A stretch of DNA of 64,000 nucleotides from an uncultured Acetatifactor sp. GTDB taxonomy: Bacteria > Bacillota > Clostridia > Lachnospirales > Lachnospiraceae. The position numbers and the translations under genes are program-made. Where the stretch lies: contig NZ_CAJUCP010000016.1 in assembly GCF_910585425.1 (NCBI RefSeq), positions 38,249 through 102,248 on the forward strand, in the 5' to 3' direction. Below are positions 1-11,638 of this stretch, piece by piece (positions within the stretch are counted from its first letter, which is position 1; every line of letters begins with the position of its first letter). Below the pieces are notes generated by a model, which saw only the letters and a list, made by a program, of their open reading frames with translations, was not told the DNA's origin and did not search any database.

Positions 1-878
1 CAAAAAGTATTTATCACAATCAGTGCGGCAATGCTGACTACAATGCCAACCGCGCTCTTCCTGCTGATTGGCTCCTTATAGAAGATTGCCGCAACCAACG
101 CCGAGATTATCGTGCTGCCTCCGTTCACCAGCGAGAACAGGATGACCGCGGGAACGACCGCGGAAGCCTCTGTAGCCAGATAATTGATGACAAACAGCAC
201 CGTGGACACTGCCGCGCCGTATGCGAACAGCTCCTTTGTCATGATTTTCTCCGGTCTGCCGCCCGCTCTCCTGATATCGAAACAGCAGAATATGCCCAAT
301 AAGAGAAAGGCCGTCCCGAACGCCAGAAACGAAAATACGGACACCTCGCCCTCCGGCACATAAAGCGCGTAAAATTTCTGGGACAGCATGACGGTTCCGT
401 TGGCGAGAAACGAGCCCAGCAGATACAGCAGGCTCTTCACGGAAAAGCCTTTGTAGATCTGTTTGGAGCAATCCACCAGCAGATACGCGGCATAAATCAG
501 CCCGGCGATTCCGAAGCACTGCCATACGCTCAGCGGTTCCCCGAACAGGAAAATGCCCGCCACGGAGGGAATGATCAGTCCGGCCGAGCCGAACAGCGTA
601 GACAGCAGCAGCGTCCCGTTCTTCAGCGCCATCAGGCCGCACAGTGTGCTGCTGAACAGGGCAATTCCCCCCACTGCCGAAATCCCCGCGGCCTCACCCA
701 GCCCCCTATAGCCTCCGGGCAGGAGCGCTGCCGCCAGCAGGGTACATAGCAGATACTGATACGCCGTGCTTGTCAGCAGCTGCGTCCGACCGCCGATGCA
801 GATGCTCATCCGTTTTGTATAAATGCTCTGAATGACTTTACAGAACAGAATCACCCCAAGAATCCATGCCGCCTTCAT
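1..878 (-). CDS. EamA/DMT-superfamily transporter, 3' end cut by window edge
   Basis: About 292 codons are visible and no stop is reached before the window edge. EamA proteins are usually 290-300 aa, so the gene is nearly complete. My translation (MKAAWILGVILFCKVIQSIY at the N-terminus) is a run of about ten hydrophobic helices with an internal two-fold pattern, as in drug/metabolite transporters. The ATG at 878 has GGAGGAG just upstream. The gene begins 34 bp after the GH39-like gene ends on the same strand, so the two may be co-transcribed. By context it could move a sugar or small product, but the substrate cannot be read from the sequence. Confidence 0.75.
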   Translation of the reverse strand, partial: MKAAWILGVILFCKVIQSIYTKRMSICIGGRTQLLTSTAYQYLLCTLLAAALLPGGYRGLGEAAGISAVGGIALFSSTLCGLMALKNGTLLLSTLFGSAGLIIPSVAGIFLFGEPLSVWQCFGIAGLIYAAYLLVDCSKQIYKGFSVKSLLYLLGSFLANGTVMLSQKFYALYVPEGEVSVFSFLAFGTAFLLLGIFCCFDIRRAGGRPEKIMTKELFAYGAAVSTVLFVINYLATEASAVVPAVILFSLVNGGSTIISALVAAIFYKEPISRKSAVGIVVSIAALIVINTF

Positions 879-912
879 ACTCATCTCCTCCGGGCCCCTT
901 CCTTTCCACGCG

Positions 913-2226
913 CTACGCCCCAGCGGCCACGCTGACGCACAGCACTGTATCCCTTGCCAGCACTCCGGGCAGCGGACATTCTTCCCAGACCCGCTCCCCG
1001 TCTGTCACCCTGCATCCCGCCACCCTATAATCTCCCAGCTCCAGTTCTATCGGGACATCCTCCCCGGAGATATTGGAAATCATGATGCAGCCGGTTCCCT
1101 CTCCCAGAGCAGCCACCGCATACACGTTCTCCGCGTCGCATTGCAGTTTTACCTGATCCCCGCAGAGACAGAGCTGCTGAAAGCCTACAAATGCGTAATA
1201 TGCCTGGAACGGCTGTGCCGTCAGGGGATGGAACAGCCCTCCGTAGAATTCCACCCCGAAACGCGCGTCATAGAACATGGCACTGTCCAGAGAAGAATCC
1301 TGCATCCCCAAAAGCATGGCAGCTGTCAGGGCGGCATGTCGGGCCGTGCCCCGCTGCCGGGGTTCACAGTTCCATTCGTTGCAGATATGTTCCGTAGACG
1401 CAAATCCCTCTTCATCCAGACGCCTCCTGGCATATGCGGCAAAGAACAGCGTGGCGGCCACATCTCCATAGCTGTGCCAGGAGAAGAAGTCCAGCGGGCA
1501 TCGGTTGGCCTTCACATAAGAGAGGAACCCGTCAAAGAACTCCAGGAAGTATTCCGTCCTGCCCGAAGACTTTGCCTCATCCACCGCTTTCCCGGCATCC
1601 ATCGCCGCATAGAAGCCGCAGCTGCCATATCCGCCAATCTTCAGATGGGGGAATCTCTCCTTCAGATACCTGGACGCCACGCCGTACAGTTGGTAGAATT
1701 CTTCCTTTGTCCCTCTCCACATCTGGTTTTCCATGACATCCTCATAGTTGTCCGGCTCATTCCAGATTTCCCAGTAGCGGATTCCATAGTGAAAGCCGTC
1801 CGCCCAGCCCTGGGTATAATGGCGTATCACCCCTTCACAGATTCTCGCCCATTTCAGACAGTCCCTGGGAGGGGCAAGCCTGTAGGCCTTCGCCAGACAT
1901 TCGTTCTCAATGGAGACGCCCAGCCGGAAGAACGGCTCCGTCCCACTCTCCACAAGTGCGGTAATGAGCATATCTGTAAATGTAAAATCATACGATGCGG
2001 GATTCTCCGAATCCGCGTCAAAATCCCGGAACAAATTCGGAATATCCACATACCTCCCGCCTCCCAGGAATCCTCCCACATCATGCAGCCGGGAATACGG
2101 GATTCCGGCCTCCGTGAGAAAGTGGAACATCCCGAAGTCAGTTCCGCAAAACGGGGGCTGGCCGACTCCATGGAGCGGTTTCATCTTCCCCTTTTTTACA
2201 TCAAAGTCCACTCTGATTTCTGCCAT
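913..2226 (-). CDS. GH39-like glycoside hydrolase (beta-xylosidase type)
   Basis: A 437-aa cytoplasmic protein with no signal peptide. The clan GH-A pattern is clear: WEIWNEPD puts the predicted acid/base at Glu157, and HICNEWN puts the nucleophile at about Glu284, both as in GH39 beta-xylosidases and alpha-iduronidases. The (beta/alpha)8 domain is followed by a C-terminal beta domain of about 80 residues. I chose ATG 2226 because a strong GGAGGTG lies 6 nt upstream; an ATG 15 nt further 5' overlaps that site. It probably trims xylosides or related oligosaccharides taken up by the cell. Fold and family are well supported, but the substrate is inferred. Confidence 0.8.
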   Translation of the reverse strand: MAEIRVDFDVKKGKMKPLHGVGQPPFCGTDFGMFHFLTEAGIPYSRLHDVGGFLGGGRYVDIPNLFRDFDADSENPASYDFTFTDMLITALVESGTEPFFRLGVSIENECLAKAYRLAPPRDCLKWARICEGVIRHYTQGWADGFHYGIRYWEIWNEPDNYEDVMENQMWRGTKEEFYQLYGVASRYLKERFPHLKIGGYGSCGFYAAMDAGKAVDEAKSSGRTEYFLEFFDGFLSYVKANRCPLDFFSWHSYGDVAATLFFAAYARRRLDEEGFASTEHICNEWNCEPRQRGTARHAALTAAMLLGMQDSSLDSAMFYDARFGVEFYGGLFHPLTAQPFQAYYAFVGFQQLCLCGDQVKLQCDAENVYAVAALGEGTGCIMISNISGEDVPIELELGDYRVAGCRVTDGERVWEECPLPGVLARDTVLCVSVAAGA

Positions 2227-2356
2227 TTTGCACACCTCCATGCCCAGATTTTATAATTTTTCTGCCCTGAATGCCATCCTGAAATCAAACCTGCGGATTA
2301 TGAATTTAAACTTTCCATCTTTTTTGCCTGTTTTTTCTTTTACGATTAAAAAATGG

Positions 2357-2385
2357 TGGAAAAAAATAGGAATTGTTGCTATAAT
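2357..2385 (+). promoter_or_regulatory. Candidate sigma-A promoter for the 2439 gene
   Basis: A perfect TATAAT at 2380-2385 lies 17 nt after TGGAAA (2357-2362, 4 of 6 matches to TTGACA), in an AT-rich stretch between two divergent genes. It would transcribe the 2439-4281 gene group. Confidence 0.6.
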
Positions 2386-2438
2386 AGACTTTAGACCATA
2401 AAATCCTATGGTAGACCTTACAGAAAGGAACCTGATTC

Positions 2439-2897
2439 ATGGACAATAATCAGAACGGAAGCAATTGGAACGGCCATAACGGACAGCGGGACAGGTGGAA
2501 CAGCTCATCCTCCGACAGCAGCTATTACAACCAGCCCACCCACAGGCCCTACGGGCAGGCCTTCTCCGTCGCGTCGGCGGTATGCGGCCTCCTGTCCATG
2601 ACCACCAGCTGCACGATCGTGCTGTCCCTGCCTTTGGGGGCGCTGGGCATCCTTTTCGCCTTCCTGGCCCACCGCTCCAAGAAGAAGATGAACTCCACCT
2701 GCGGCACGGGCCTCATCCTCTCCTGCGTGGGACTGACCACCGCGGTGTCCATGATCGTCTATTCCTTTGTCATGCTGCCCTCGCTGATGCAGAACGATAC
2801 GTTCCGCAATCAGGTCAATGCGGTGTCGCAGCGGCTCTACGGCATGGACTTCGATGAATTCATGGAGGGCGCTTACGGCTATTCTTTTGATGATTGA
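2439..2897 (+). CDS. Small DUF4190-like membrane protein
   Basis: A 152-aa protein. Residues 1-40 are Asn/Ser/Gln/Gly-rich and hydrophilic. Two membrane segments follow at about residues 43-77 and 88-115, joined by a short basic loop (HRSKKK), and an acidic tail ends the protein. This matches small DUF4190-type proteins with a low-complexity N-terminus. AAAGGA lies 9 nt before the ATG. The next gene starts 26 bp downstream with its own SD, so they are likely one transcript. The function is unknown. Confidence 0.75.
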   Translation: MDNNQNGSNWNGHNGQRDRWNSSSSDSSYYNQPTHRPYGQAFSVASAVCGLLSMTTSCTIVLSLPLGALGILFAFLAHRSKKKMNSTCGTGLILSCVGLTTAVSMIVYSFVMLPSLMQNDTFRNQVNAVSQRLYGMDFDEFMEGAYGYSFDD

Positions 2898-2922
2898 TTT
2901 TTTATTTTAGGAGGTTTTTGTC

Positions 2923-3483
2923 ATGATGTTATCACCGGTCAGCGATATGGGATATTCTTATTACGGCAATGTCCAGGCGGGTTATCGCCCGGGGCAGGGT
3001 TTCGAGTCTGCGGATGGCAGAACCGCCATCGGAGGGGAGGGCCAGGGCAGGACAGCGATTGACGGCCTTAATCTCCCCGGGGATAAGGCGGAGGAGAAGA
3101 AGGGCAGATACGGCTTCGAAGATCCCGCGGAGGAATGCCAGACCTGCAAGGAGCGCAAGTACAAGGACGGCTCCGACGAGATGGTCTCCTTCAAGACCGC
3201 GCAGCATATCTCCCCGGAGAGCGCGGCTTCGGCTGTGCGGGCCCACGAGCAGGAGCATGTGTCCAACGCGTACAAGAAAGCCGCCATGAAGGACGGCAAG
3301 GTGGTCTCCGCCTCGGTGTCCATCCACACGGGGGTCTGTCCGGAGTGCGGCCGCACCTATGTATCCGGCGGCACTACCCACACCCAGATCAAATATTATA
3401 ATGAAGACAATCCCTACCAACAGGATCTCAAGAGCGCGGACAGGGTGAAATATGCGGGCATGAACCTTGACTACGCGGTGTAG
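2923..3483 (+). CDS. SprA-related putative metalloprotease (CJM1_0395-like)
   Basis: A 186-aa protein. The core HEQEHV (His108-Glu109-x-x-His112) fits the zinc-protease HExxH pattern. It is preceded by CQTC (Cys72-Cys75) and followed by CPEC (Cys139-Cys142), the arrangement of SprA-related putative metalloproteases found in many bacteria. The N-terminal 60 residues are Gly-rich and probably disordered, and there is no signal peptide. The start follows a consensus AGGAGG. The family function is not established, and proteolysis is inferred from the motif only. Confidence 0.75.
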   Translation: MMLSPVSDMGYSYYGNVQAGYRPGQGFESADGRTAIGGEGQGRTAIDGLNLPGDKAEEKKGRYGFEDPAEECQTCKERKYKDGSDEMVSFKTAQHISPESAASAVRAHEQEHVSNAYKKAAMKDGKVVSASVSIHTGVCPECGRTYVSGGTTHTQIKYYNEDNPYQQDLKSADRVKYAGMNLDYAV

Positions 3484-3528
3484 TCGTCCCGCCCACTGAT
3501 TTCCCATATGGAGGAAAAGGCTCGACAC

Positions 3529-4281
3529 ATGAAACAGTACAAGAAAAACTATGAACTGAAGAACGCGGCAAGGGACAGGCTGGAGGGCAAGTACAAGGGC
3601 GCCATATCGATCATGTTCCTGAGCTTCGTGATATCCTGGTTCGCGCGGCTGATCGTCAATTCCGTGGCCAACAGCACCATGCGTTCCGTCTATGCCATGA
3701 GCGGTTCCGTCAGCGCGGCCCGGGCGGTGACCATCGTCTTCGATGTGGTGCTCCTGGCCGCCAACATCCTCTTAGGCGTCATGAACGCGGGGATAGCCCT
3801 CTATTTCCTGAACATTGCCTGCGGACAGCAGCCCTTCACCAGGGATTTGTTCTACGGGTTCAAAAACGATTCGAAGAAAGCCCTCGTGGTCTCCGCCGCC
3901 GTCACGCTGTGCAACACGGTGTGCCTGGGGCCGGGGCAGTACCTGTCCCAGAATTTCCTGAATACCAGGGATGCCAAGTGGGTGCTGCCGGCGCTGCTGG
4001 CCACGGCAGTTGGGCTGTGCGTCTACGTCCCCATCTCCTTAGGGATAGCCATGTCCTTCTTCCTGATGCTGGATTTCCCCGAGAAGTCCGGGAAGGAGAC
4101 CCTGAAGCTGTGCTGGCGCCTCATGAAGGGGAACCGGAAGCGCCTGTTCCTGCTGGAGCTGAGCTTCCTGCCTTTGATGCTTCTGTGCCTCCTAAGCTTC
4201 GGCATCGGTTTCCTGTGGCTGGAGCCTTTCATGCAGATGACCTACACTTATTTCTTTCTCGATTTGATGAATCCCGCGTAA
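3529..4281 (+). CDS. DUF975-family integral membrane protein
   Basis: A 250-aa multi-pass membrane protein of the DUF975 type: an N-terminal cytoplasmic stretch with basic and Asn residues, then about five to six hydrophobic segments, ending in a Met/Tyr/Phe-rich tail. I placed the start at ATG 3529 because GGAGGAAAAGG lies about 10 nt upstream; the ATG at 3508 precedes and overlaps that SD. It follows the SprA-like gene by 45 bp and ends at a strong hairpin. No function is known. Confidence 0.75.
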   Translation: MKQYKKNYELKNAARDRLEGKYKGAISIMFLSFVISWFARLIVNSVANSTMRSVYAMSGSVSAARAVTIVFDVVLLAANILLGVMNAGIALYFLNIACGQQPFTRDLFYGFKNDSKKALVVSAAVTLCNTVCLGPGQYLSQNFLNTRDAKWVLPALLATAVGLCVYVPISLGIAMSFFLMLDFPEKSGKETLKLCWRLMKGNRKRLFLLELSFLPLMLLCLLSFGIGFLWLEPFMQMTYTYFFLDLMNPA

Positions 4282-4284
4282 AAA

Positions 4285-4326
4285 GCCGGATGCTCTGCTG
4301 TGGCAGCAAAGCATCCGACTTTCTTT
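4285..4326. terminator. Bidirectional intrinsic terminator
   Basis: A near-perfect stem (CGGATGCTCTGCT with CAGCAAAGCATCCG) has T-rich flanks on both strands. It sits between the convergent DUF975 gene and prfB and can end both transcripts. Confidence 0.85.
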
Positions 4327-4369
4327 ATGGCCCTATTCCATGGTTTATTCCATTGTTGCGTCTTCCATT

Positions 4370-5489
4370 TCACTGCTGCTTCTGCGTGACGCTGATCCAC
4401 TTCAGATACCCGTTGATGAACAGATCCAGCCCACCGTCCAGCACCGCGTCCGTGTTGCCTGTCTCCACGTCCGTCCGCAGGTCCTTCACCATCTTGTACG
4501 GCTGCAGCACGTAGGATCGGATCTGGTTCCCCCAGCCGATGTCCTTCACCTCGCCCCGGATATCGGAGAGCTTCTCCACATTGGCCTCCTGCTTTAAGAG
4601 GAACAGCTTGGCCTTCAGCATCTGCATGGCCTTGTCCTTGTTCTGGAACTGGCTGCGCTCGTTCTGGCACTGCACCACTGTCCCCGTGGGGATGTGGGTG
4701 ATGCGGATGGCGGAGGAGGTCTTGTTGATATGCTGCCCGCCTGCGCCGCTGCTTCGGTAGGTATCGATACGCAGGTCTTTCTCGTCAATCTCTACGTCCA
4801 AATCTTCCTCGATGTCCGGCATCACGTCCAGGGACACGAAAGAGGTCTGGCGCTTGCCCTGAGCGTTGAAGGGGGAAATCCGCACCAGCCTGTGGACGCC
4901 CTTCTCGGATTTCAGATAGCCGTAGGCATTGGTGCCGTTAACCTGGAAAGTCACCGACTTGATGCCCGCCTCGTCCCCGTCCAGGAAGTCCAGCACTTCC
5001 AGATTGAAGCCCTTGCGCTCCGCCCATCTGGTGTACATGCGGTAGAGCATGCTGCACCAGTCGCAGCTCTCTGTGCCGCCTGCGCCCGCGTTGAGCTTCA
5101 GGATGGCATTGTTGGCATCGTACTCGCCGGAGAGCAGGGTGCCGATGCGCAGCTCCTCGAACTGCGCGATGAACTCGTCCAGTTCGCTGCGGATGTCGGG
5201 AATCAGGGAGGCGTCGTTCTCCTCGTATCCCATCTCGATGAGGGTCAGGATGTCCTCATACTGGCCGGAGAGCTTGTTGCAGCCCTCCACGGTGCCCTTT
5301 AAGTCTTTCAGGTCCTTCATTTTCTTGTTGGAGCTGTCGGGGTCGTCCCAGAAGCCCGGGGCTTCCATCTCCCGCTCCAGTTCTTCGATCCGCTTCACCT
5401 TGTTAGCGAGGTCAAAGTGAATCCCTCACTTCCGCTAATGGAGTTTCGTAGGACTGTAGTTCTGTCTTCATCTGATCTAATTCTACCAC
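4370..5489 (-). CDS. prfB: Peptide chain release factor 2, made by +1 frameshift
   Basis: RF2 recognises UGA and UAA stop codons and triggers peptide release. The main frame (from 5415 down to 4370) carries the stop-recognition tripeptide SPF (in RISPFNAQ) and the catalytic GGQ (in SGAGGQHIN). The normal N-terminus lies in another frame: GTG at 5489, behind AAGGTG, encodes VVELDQMKTELQSY and so on for 25 codons to an in-frame TGA at 5412-5414. A +1 slip on CTT then continues with DLANKVKRIEELER. The restored product is about 372 aa, the usual RF2 length. It lies downstream of secA and two tiny genes on the same strand. Confidence 0.95.
5411..5417 (-). promoter_or_regulatory. prfB programmed +1 frameshift site
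   Basis: On the minus strand the site reads CTTTGAC, the classic RF2 autoregulatory slip site (CUU UGA C). An internal SD-like GAGGG lies a few nucleotides 5' of it. Low RF2 favours the slip and full-length synthesis. Confidence 0.93.
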
Positions 5490-5541
5490 TTAACGTCACC
5501 TTCTTTCTGTAAAATCATTTTGTCGAACCTTTTGCCGCAGT

Positions 5542-5688
5542 TTATCCGGCATTTTCTTTTTTTGCTTCAACGGGAAATTCGATTCCCAGTATTTCCATCA
5601 AATTCCGGTATGCTTCCATCTCCGTGCTGCCTCTCTGGGCTTCTTTAATTAAGAATCTCTGCATCTCTTCCTTCGTCATCGATTCCAT
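5542..5688 (-). CDS. 48-aa hypothetical protein
   Basis: The ORF begins MESMTKEEMQRFLIKEAQRG and ends KKENAG. A near-perfect SD (GGAGG, 4 nt spacing) precedes its ATG, which is strong evidence that it is translated. The sequence is charged, Glu/Lys/Met-rich, predicted helical and without a membrane segment. It sits between a 39-aa gene and prfB in a same-strand run starting at secA. I do not recognise the family. Confidence 0.6.
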   Translation of the reverse strand: MESMTKEEMQRFLIKEAQRGSTEMEAYRNLMEILGIEFPVEAKKENAG

Positions 5689-5765
5689 TCTGCCTCCTTT
5701 TCCGCATTCATTGTACCATCTTTCGTATACTATGAAACGCTCTCTTGTGCAGCATCCCGTCCGGC

Positions 5766-5885
5766 TTATTCCGCTTTTTCTTCCCTCGGCTTCGCGTCCA
5801 CGATTCTTCTGATCAATTCCAGAATCTCATGCTCCGTATGGCCTTTTTCATCGCACCACTCAATGACTTCTTTGATTTCTTTCAT
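5766..5885 (-). CDS. 39-aa hypothetical protein next to secA
   Basis: The ORF starts 8 bp after the secA stop and reads MKEIKEVIEWCDEKGHTEHE at its N-terminus. It is charged and helical. AAGGAA, within the last secA codons, lies about 12 nt upstream, which suggests translational coupling to secA. No family is recognised. A role linked to secretion would be guesswork from position only. Confidence 0.5.
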   Translation of the reverse strand: MKEIKEVIEWCDEKGHTEHEILELIRRIVDAKPREEKAE

Positions 5886-5892
5886 CTACATA

Positions 5893-8457
<2,565 letters not shown>

Positions 8458-8571
8458 GGTTGTCCATACCTTTCTATGGCTTTGTATAAAAGCCCTGCCC
8501 TTTATTGTACCAGATTTGTCCAGGGGATTCAACACTTAGCTGACGGAAGATATGAATATTTCATCAATATT

Positions 8572-10761
8572 TTATGAACAGTCCCCGAACATCAGGATAT
8601 ATTTCTCGGGAAGCACGCCCATGGGCAGGTAGCAGCGCAAGGAATTTCCCTCTCTGTCCAAGCAGGATACCTCCACGCTGCCCTCCTGGAACAGGCTGTC
8701 GCTGTGGCAGGGACCGGAATAGTCCATAAGCGCCCACAGCTCCTCTATCAGCGCCCGGTCGGTAATCTCCAGCGCGGGCAGCAGCCCAAACTCCCTGTCC
8801 GGAGTGGCCTGGATGGTCTCTCCGAAGAGTTCGGCCTTCTCCTGCTCCTTCTGGTCCTCCTGGTCCCCGGCCAGCCCGTAATACTTCCTGGCAAGGTCTG
8901 TCATCTCCTCCGCCGTCATCTCCTCATAGTTTCCGGGCAGGCTTAAAAATATGGCAGTGATTTCCCCGGGATCCGGCGCCGCCGCCCATTCTCCGAGGCC
9001 TGCGTTCTCCAGGGCCTCCAGGGTATACTCCATGGTGTCGTAGATGCTTATCCTGACCATGGTGCTGATTTCCGCTCTGCCCCAAGCATTGAATTCCAGG
9101 CTGGCCAGCCGCCTTCCCTTACCCTGGAACGCGCCCTCCGGATTCTCCAGCACATCCCGGTTGTAGGCCTGAATAATCGTCCAAAAGGCCTCCGGCCCAA
9201 AATCCCTCAGGGAAAATATCTCTCCGTAGCCCTGGCGCTGGAGCTCGAACTTCTCACAGCGCTCCAGCATCTCCTGGCTGATGCAGAAAGCGTATTCCAC
9301 ATATTCCTCGTGGGAGAGCAGGGGCCAGAGCAAGTCCTTGTCCCGGCTGTCTATGCAGTATCTCCTATAATAGCTCCTGCCGCTTTTCAGGGTGACCCTG
9401 GTGGGCAAATTGATCCACACTCCCTGTGGCTCCTCTTCTATGGCCCGCTCCAGGTAGGCGTAGATGGCGTCCGTATCCTGGAAGCGCATCCTGAAAAGCG
9501 GGGAGTCCTGGAAATCGACCAAGGTATAGCGATTGCTGAACTCCCCTGTCCAGACCCCTATCTCCGCGATTTCCTCCTTGTCCGGCAGATAGTCGTCATA
9601 ACCCATCCAGTCCCAGTTGAAAGCGAAGCTGATGAGCAGCGTCACGGCCAGCACAGCCGCCGTCTGGCGCTTATGGGTGAAGAATGCCTTGAAATCCATG
9701 CTGAATATGATGTTAAGCACCCCAAGGCAGAGCAGGGCGGAAAGGGTCAGGCCGAAGATTCCCCAGGCCAGCATCTGGCCGCCCACGAACAACTGGAACA
9801 GCATCCATCCGCACATGCCCGCCACGACTCCCGCCAGGATCCTCATCAGGGTCTTGGCCGCCCGGTTCTTCACCCCCTGCTCCGCCAGCTCGGAAGCCCT
9901 CCTGCGGTACAGCAGCCATGCTAAGCACCCCAGAGCCGCCGCCAGGACAAAATCCACTGCCAGCTTCCCCAGGAAGCTCCCCAGACCGCCCTCCGTCCCC
10001 ATCCTCCAGTAGAGCAGAGCCGGGGCCGCGAAGAGGGGAGAGACATGGGACAGAGCGCTCCAGTTCCACATGTCGTAGAACCGGTCCATATAGGACAGGA
10101 AAAAGGCGTACAGGATTCCGACGGCGCATATGCCCCCCAGGCCCAGGATCGCCATGCTGACCAGGGTATTGAGGATATTGCCGCTCAGCATCACTGCCGT
10201 CAGCACCAGGCCGTAGACCAGCAGGAACACGGTGGCCAATGTGGCCAGGGTCAGGGCCGCGGCCCCGAAGAGCCGGCCCATGTGCTCCCCGCCTGCGCCC
10301 AGCTTTCCCAGAAAGCCTGCCGCCAGGGCCAGGGTGGGCAGGTAGAACACAATGAAGGGCAGGAACCAGAGCAGGAAGCCATTCAGGAAGCAGGACGCGA
10401 ACAGGGCGTCCCGCTTCACGGGCAGGCTGTGGTAGGTATCCACCATGTTTTTATGGAAGACGAAGCGGAAGCCGAAGAGTCCCGTTATGACGGCCCCGGC
10501 AATGGCCACTATCCCTCCCGTCACGGCGGCATATTCCCGGAAAAAGGACACCGTCTCCCCAATCAGGTACTCCCTGCTGTCCATCCCACGGAAGCGGATT
10601 CCCTCTGCCGCCATCTCCTCGACGCCCGCCTGGTTGCTGCGCCAGATCAGCCATGCCACGGTCAGCATCAGAAAGCTCCCCAAGGCGGACAGGGCCAGCA
10701 TCCAGATTTTATGCCTCAGGTCTTCCCTCATGACCTTAAAAAAGAAGTTCTTTGACGTCAT
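8572..10761 (-). CDS. ABC-2 type exporter permease with extra C-terminal domain
   Basis: A 729-aa protein. The first ~375 residues hold about eight membrane helices in the ABC-2 layout. A long hydrophilic domain of ~350 residues follows, extracytoplasmic by prediction, rich in acidic and aromatic residues and without a known catalytic motif. Its start overlaps the end of the ATPase gene by 26 bp, so the two are translationally coupled. With the YtrA-type repressor upstream this is a typical bacitracin/cell-envelope-stress style exporter module, but the cargo is unknown. Confidence 0.85.
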   Translation of the reverse strand: MTSKNFFFKVMREDLRHKIWMLALSALGSFLMLTVAWLIWRSNQAGVEEMAAEGIRFRGMDSREYLIGETVSFFREYAAVTGGIVAIAGAVITGLFGFRFVFHKNMVDTYHSLPVKRDALFASCFLNGFLLWFLPFIVFYLPTLALAAGFLGKLGAGGEHMGRLFGAAALTLATLATVFLLVYGLVLTAVMLSGNILNTLVSMAILGLGGICAVGILYAFFLSYMDRFYDMWNWSALSHVSPLFAAPALLYWRMGTEGGLGSFLGKLAVDFVLAAALGCLAWLLYRRRASELAEQGVKNRAAKTLMRILAGVVAGMCGWMLFQLFVGGQMLAWGIFGLTLSALLCLGVLNIIFSMDFKAFFTHKRQTAAVLAVTLLISFAFNWDWMGYDDYLPDKEEIAEIGVWTGEFSNRYTLVDFQDSPLFRMRFQDTDAIYAYLERAIEEEPQGVWINLPTRVTLKSGRSYYRRYCIDSRDKDLLWPLLSHEEYVEYAFCISQEMLERCEKFELQRQGYGEIFSLRDFGPEAFWTIIQAYNRDVLENPEGAFQGKGRRLASLEFNAWGRAEISTMVRISIYDTMEYTLEALENAGLGEWAAAPDPGEITAIFLSLPGNYEEMTAEEMTDLARKYYGLAGDQEDQKEQEKAELFGETIQATPDREFGLLPALEITDRALIEELWALMDYSGPCHSDSLFQEGSVEVSCLDREGNSLRCYLPMGVLPEKYILMFGDCS

Positions 10762-11638
10762 ATCCCTTCACCTCCGTTTCGCTGATGAATATCTCCTCCA
10801 GGGACAGGGGCAGCAGCTCGTAGAATACAGGCGCGGTTTCCTCCAGAAACCCGTTCACCTCCTGCCTGCTGCCCCTGACCGTAAAGGTATAGAGAGCCCC
10901 TCTGTTGTCCATGGTCAGGATTTCCATGCCCTCTTTGATCCGGCGCAGCATCTCCTCCTCTTTGATGACGCACTGCACCTTATGGAGGTTCAGCTTCATC
11001 TCGTCCAAGTCCCGCTCGAAGAGGATGCCGCCCCTGTGCAGGAGCCCTACGGACTCGCAGATGTCCTCCAGCTCCCGCAGGTTGTGGGAGGCGATCACCG
11101 GGGTCAGGCCCCTCTCCTCTATCTCCCTGACGAACAGGGCCTTCACCGCCTGGCGCATGACAGGATCCAGGCCGTCGAATGTCTCGTCGCAGAACAGATA
11201 TTTCGTGTTCGCGCTGATCCCGCAGAGGATGGAGAGCTGCTTCTTCATCCCCTTGGAAAAAGTGTTCACCTTGCGGCCCTGATCCAGGCCGAATTTTCCC
11301 ATGAGTTCCTGCCATTTGGCGCTGTCGAAGCCCGGGTAGTAGGTCCGGTACAGGCGCAGCATGTCCATGGGCGTACCGTTTCGGAAGAAATACTGGTCAT
11401 CGGAGATATAGAAAATATTTGCCTTTCCGGCAGGATTGTCATAAATCTCCTCCCCGTCCACGATGACGCTGCCCCTGTCGGCTCTCAGGACGCCGCTGGC
11501 CAGCCGCATCAGGGTGGACTTCCCCGCGCCGTTGGTGCCGATCAGGCCGAACACATGGCCCTCATCTATGGCGGCGCTGACATCGTCTATGGCTTTCACA
11601 TCGCCGAAGCGCTTGACTACGTTTTTAAATTCTATCAT
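10736..11638 (-). CDS. ABC transporter ATP-binding protein
   Basis: A 300-aa NBD with Walker A GTNGAGKST, a signature-like FSKGMKKQ, Walker B YLFCDETF and an H-loop ASHN. The start MIEFKNVVKRFGDVKAID overlaps the GntR stop codon (ATGA), which fixes the start at 11638. It pairs with the permease downstream. The closest layout is the YtrB/YtrE-like partner of a GntR/YtrA regulator. Confidence 0.92.
   Translation of the reverse strand: MIEFKNVVKRFGDVKAIDDVSAAIDEGHVFGLIGTNGAGKSTLMRLASGVLRADRGSVIVDGEEIYDNPAGKANIFYISDDQYFFRNGTPMDMLRLYRTYYPGFDSAKWQELMGKFGLDQGRKVNTFSKGMKKQLSILCGISANTKYLFCDETFDGLDPVMRQAVKALFVREIEERGLTPVIASHNLRELEDICESVGLLHRGGILFERDLDEMKLNLHKVQCVIKEEEMLRRIKEGMEILTMDNRGALYTFTVRGSRQEVNGFLEETAPVFYELLPLSLEEIFISETEVKGYDVKELLF

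Noticed and set aside
832..2256. Long plus-strand frame opposite the GH39-like gene
   Set aside because: It is an antisense shadow in GC-rich DNA; the minus strand carries intact catalytic motifs.
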